A DNA stretch of 64,000 nucleotides from Salinispirillum marinum (lineage in GTDB: Bacteria; Pseudomonadota; Gammaproteobacteria; Pseudomonadales; Natronospirillaceae): assembly GCF_042651565.1 (NCBI RefSeq), contig NZ_JBHSDF010000003.1. The stretch is one strand, 5' to 3'. Positions 62,764 through 64,000 of this stretch are shown here, piece after piece. How positions within the stretch are numbered: position 1 is the stretch's first letter; the number at the start of each line of letters is the position of its first letter. Below the pieces are notes generated by a model. That model did not search any database and was not told where the DNA came from. It worked only from the letters and a program-made list of their open reading frames with translations. The translations under genes and the position numbers were made by a program.

Positions 62764-64000
62764 ACCCGGCTGATCTCCTGCTGTGCAACGCGACCTTTAT
62801 TGACCGTAACAATGAAGCACGCGCCCCCTAAATCGCCGTCTTCCATGGTTAGCTCACCGCCAAACTGGGCACATAAGCGCTGTACTTGCGCCAAACCAAT
62901 GCCACGGTGCTTACCCGGCTTGGTGGTGAAACCCTGTTGTAATAGTGTTTCGAGTTGCGCCGGGTCGATGCCGGGGCCACTGTCCTCTACTTCAAACACC
63001 AACTGATGCCCTAGATCGGTAAAAAATAAGCGCACGTGCGGCACCGAGTCCGTCTGCGCTTTGGTCTGCATAAGCACCGCATCGAAGGCGTTATCCAGTA
63101 AATTGCTCAGTACCGTCATCAAGGCTTCCTGACCGGCACTGCTCAATTCAACATGCAACGAACAACTGTCGGGCATGCTGAATTGAATACCGCGCTGCTC
63201 GGCGCGCAACATCTTACCCAACAACATGCCACTGATCACTGCGTCCGACACATGCTCCACCAAGAAACCCACCTGTTCCTGCGCCACCCGGCTTTCTTGC
63301 TGAATCAACGCTAAGGCTTCATCCGGCCTACCCAACTGCAACAAACCCGACACCGTGTACAACCGGTTTGAAAACTCATGCGCCTGCACCCGCAACGAAT
63401 CCACATCGGCACTCGCTTCGTTCAAAGCTTTCGACAACTCCATGATTTCACGTTGGCTGCGGAAGGTCGCTACCGCCCCTTCCAACTGACCGCCGTGAAT
63501 AATCGGCACCCGGTTTACCACCATCGGGTGGTCGCCAATCCAGGTTTCTTGGTCGTACTGGTGTTCACCCGCGTTCAACACTTCCAGCAAACGCGAATTG
63601 GGCACCACATCCTGTACCGGCTTGTTGAGCAAGTCTTCATGCGCGGCCACCCCCATCAAACGGCGTGCGGCCTGATTCAACAGTGATACCTTGCCATCTT
63701 TATTGATCGCCAGAATACCTTCGTGAATGGACTGCAATATGGCTTCTTTCTCCATCACCAAACGCGCGATTTCATAAGGCTCCAAACCCAAAATCACCTG
63801 TTTGAAATGCCGCGCAATCCACAGTGCCCCCATTAAACCACCCAACACCGCCAGCAGAATGGGTAACCAGCTCAGCTCCATATAACGCCGAACGTCAATT
63901 TCCACGTCATCGATCAAAAAACCGACCGACACAATGCCAATGATGTCACCATCACGGTTGAACACCGGCGCTTTTCCGCGAATCGCCTCGCCCAGGGTAC
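62760..64000 (-). CDS. CitA/DcuS-type sensor histidine kinase (cut by right edge)
   Basis: The frame stays open to the window edge; the visible 412 residues lack the N-terminal transmembrane helix and most of the periplasmic sensor domain. Seen in order: end of the PASp-type sensor (TLGEAIRGKAPVF, then IIGIVSVGFLID), second transmembrane helix (WLPILLAVLGGLMGALWI), cytoplasmic PAS (ILAINKDGKVSLLNQAARRL), phospho-His in VQAHEFSNRLYTVSGLLQLG, and ATPase motifs NLLDNAFDAV, EVEDSGPGI, HRGIGLAQVQ. Typical ligands of such sensors are citrate or C4-dicarboxylates. Confidence 0.9.
   Translation of the reverse strand, partial: TLGEAIRGKAPVFNRDGDIIGIVSVGFLIDDVEIDVRRYMELSWLPILLAVLGGLMGALWIARHFKQVILGLEPYEIARLVMEKEAILQSIHEGILAINKDGKVSLLNQAARRLMGVAAHEDLLNKPVQDVVPNSRLLEVLNAGEHQYDQETWIGDHPMVVNRVPIIHGGQLEGAVATFRSQREIMELSKALNEASADVDSLRVQAHEFSNRLYTVSGLLQLGRPDEALALIQQESRVAQEQVGFLVEHVSDAVISGMLLGKMLRAEQRGIQFSMPDSCSLHVELSSAGQEALMTVLSNLLDNAFDAVLMQTKAQTDSVPHVRLFFTDLGHQLVFEVEDSGPGIDPAQLETLLQQGFTTKPGKHRGIGLAQVQRLCAQFGGELTMEDGDLGGACFIVTVNKGRVAQQEISRV

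Noticed and set aside
1..64000. CRISPR arrays, tRNA/rRNA genes, insertion sequences, prophage
   Set aside because: No spaced direct-repeat arrays, tRNA-like cloverleaf 3' ends, transposase or phage structural genes were recognised on either strand.

Overview
The window reads as a chromosomal segment of a free-living, probably aquatic gammaproteobacterium. Evidence is the gene content (aceK, ATP-dependent pckA, tamA-tamB, secB-grxC-rhodanese, gpmI-envC-ctpA-yibQ, thiI, glnA/ntrBC, ubiH/ubiI, monofunctional hisB) and a synteny that recalls Pseudomonas and Oceanospirillales-type genomes. A Saccharospirillum/Reinekea-like host is a guess only. No rRNA, tRNA, CRISPR array, prophage or intact insertion sequence was seen.

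Layout. 1-2.1 kb: the start of a cytoplasmic chemoreceptor (cut by the left edge), a DUF1566 exported protein and ung. 2.3-9.9 kb: central carbon control with glgP, a Fur-box promoter followed by a probable small RNA, aceK, a LysR regulator and pckA with a terminator-like hairpin in its leader. 10-13 kb: a zinc-ribbon-like protein and two DEAD-box helicases (dbpA, srmB-like). 13-20.4 kb: a lipoprotein with two WHy domains and the TamA/TamB envelope machinery. 20.3-29 kb: tatD-yibQ-ctpA-envC-gpmI on the minus strand, divergent from rhodanese-grxC-secB, then thiI. 29-38 kb: nitrogen control (glnA with sigma-54 promoter and NtrC sites; ntrB-ntrC with their own NtrC sites) enclosing ubiH-ubiI, trmL and two unknown genes. 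38.5-41.3 kb: hisB-hisH-hisA-hisF. 41.4-46 kb: a loose accessory zone (transglutaminase-like protein, two AraC regulators, a DUF4177-yidD-TM2 cassette, an ABM monooxygenase) containing a DUF1761 stub, an ABM echo and a membrane-protein gene interrupted by an in-frame TGA.

46-57 kb is one long minus-strand iron-acquisition locus: FecE-type ATPase, two FecCD-type permeases, an FhuF-like reductase, an exporter-fold ABC transporter and five periplasmic binding proteins, with Fur-box-like sites at the head and inside. It has no outer-membrane receptor in view. After a secreted Asp/Asn-rich lipoprotein of unknown role, 58.7-64 kb holds a tripartite tricarboxylate transporter (tctCBA) behind a CitA/CitB-type two-component system whose kinase runs off the right edge.

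Themes: iron (Fur-controlled RNA candidate plus transport locus), nitrogen (NtrBC regulon) and carboxylate/gluconeogenic carbon (AceK, PckA, Tct). The most noteworthy candidate is the unannotated Fur-box/promoter/terminator unit between glgP and aceK, which has the architecture of an iron-starvation small RNA.
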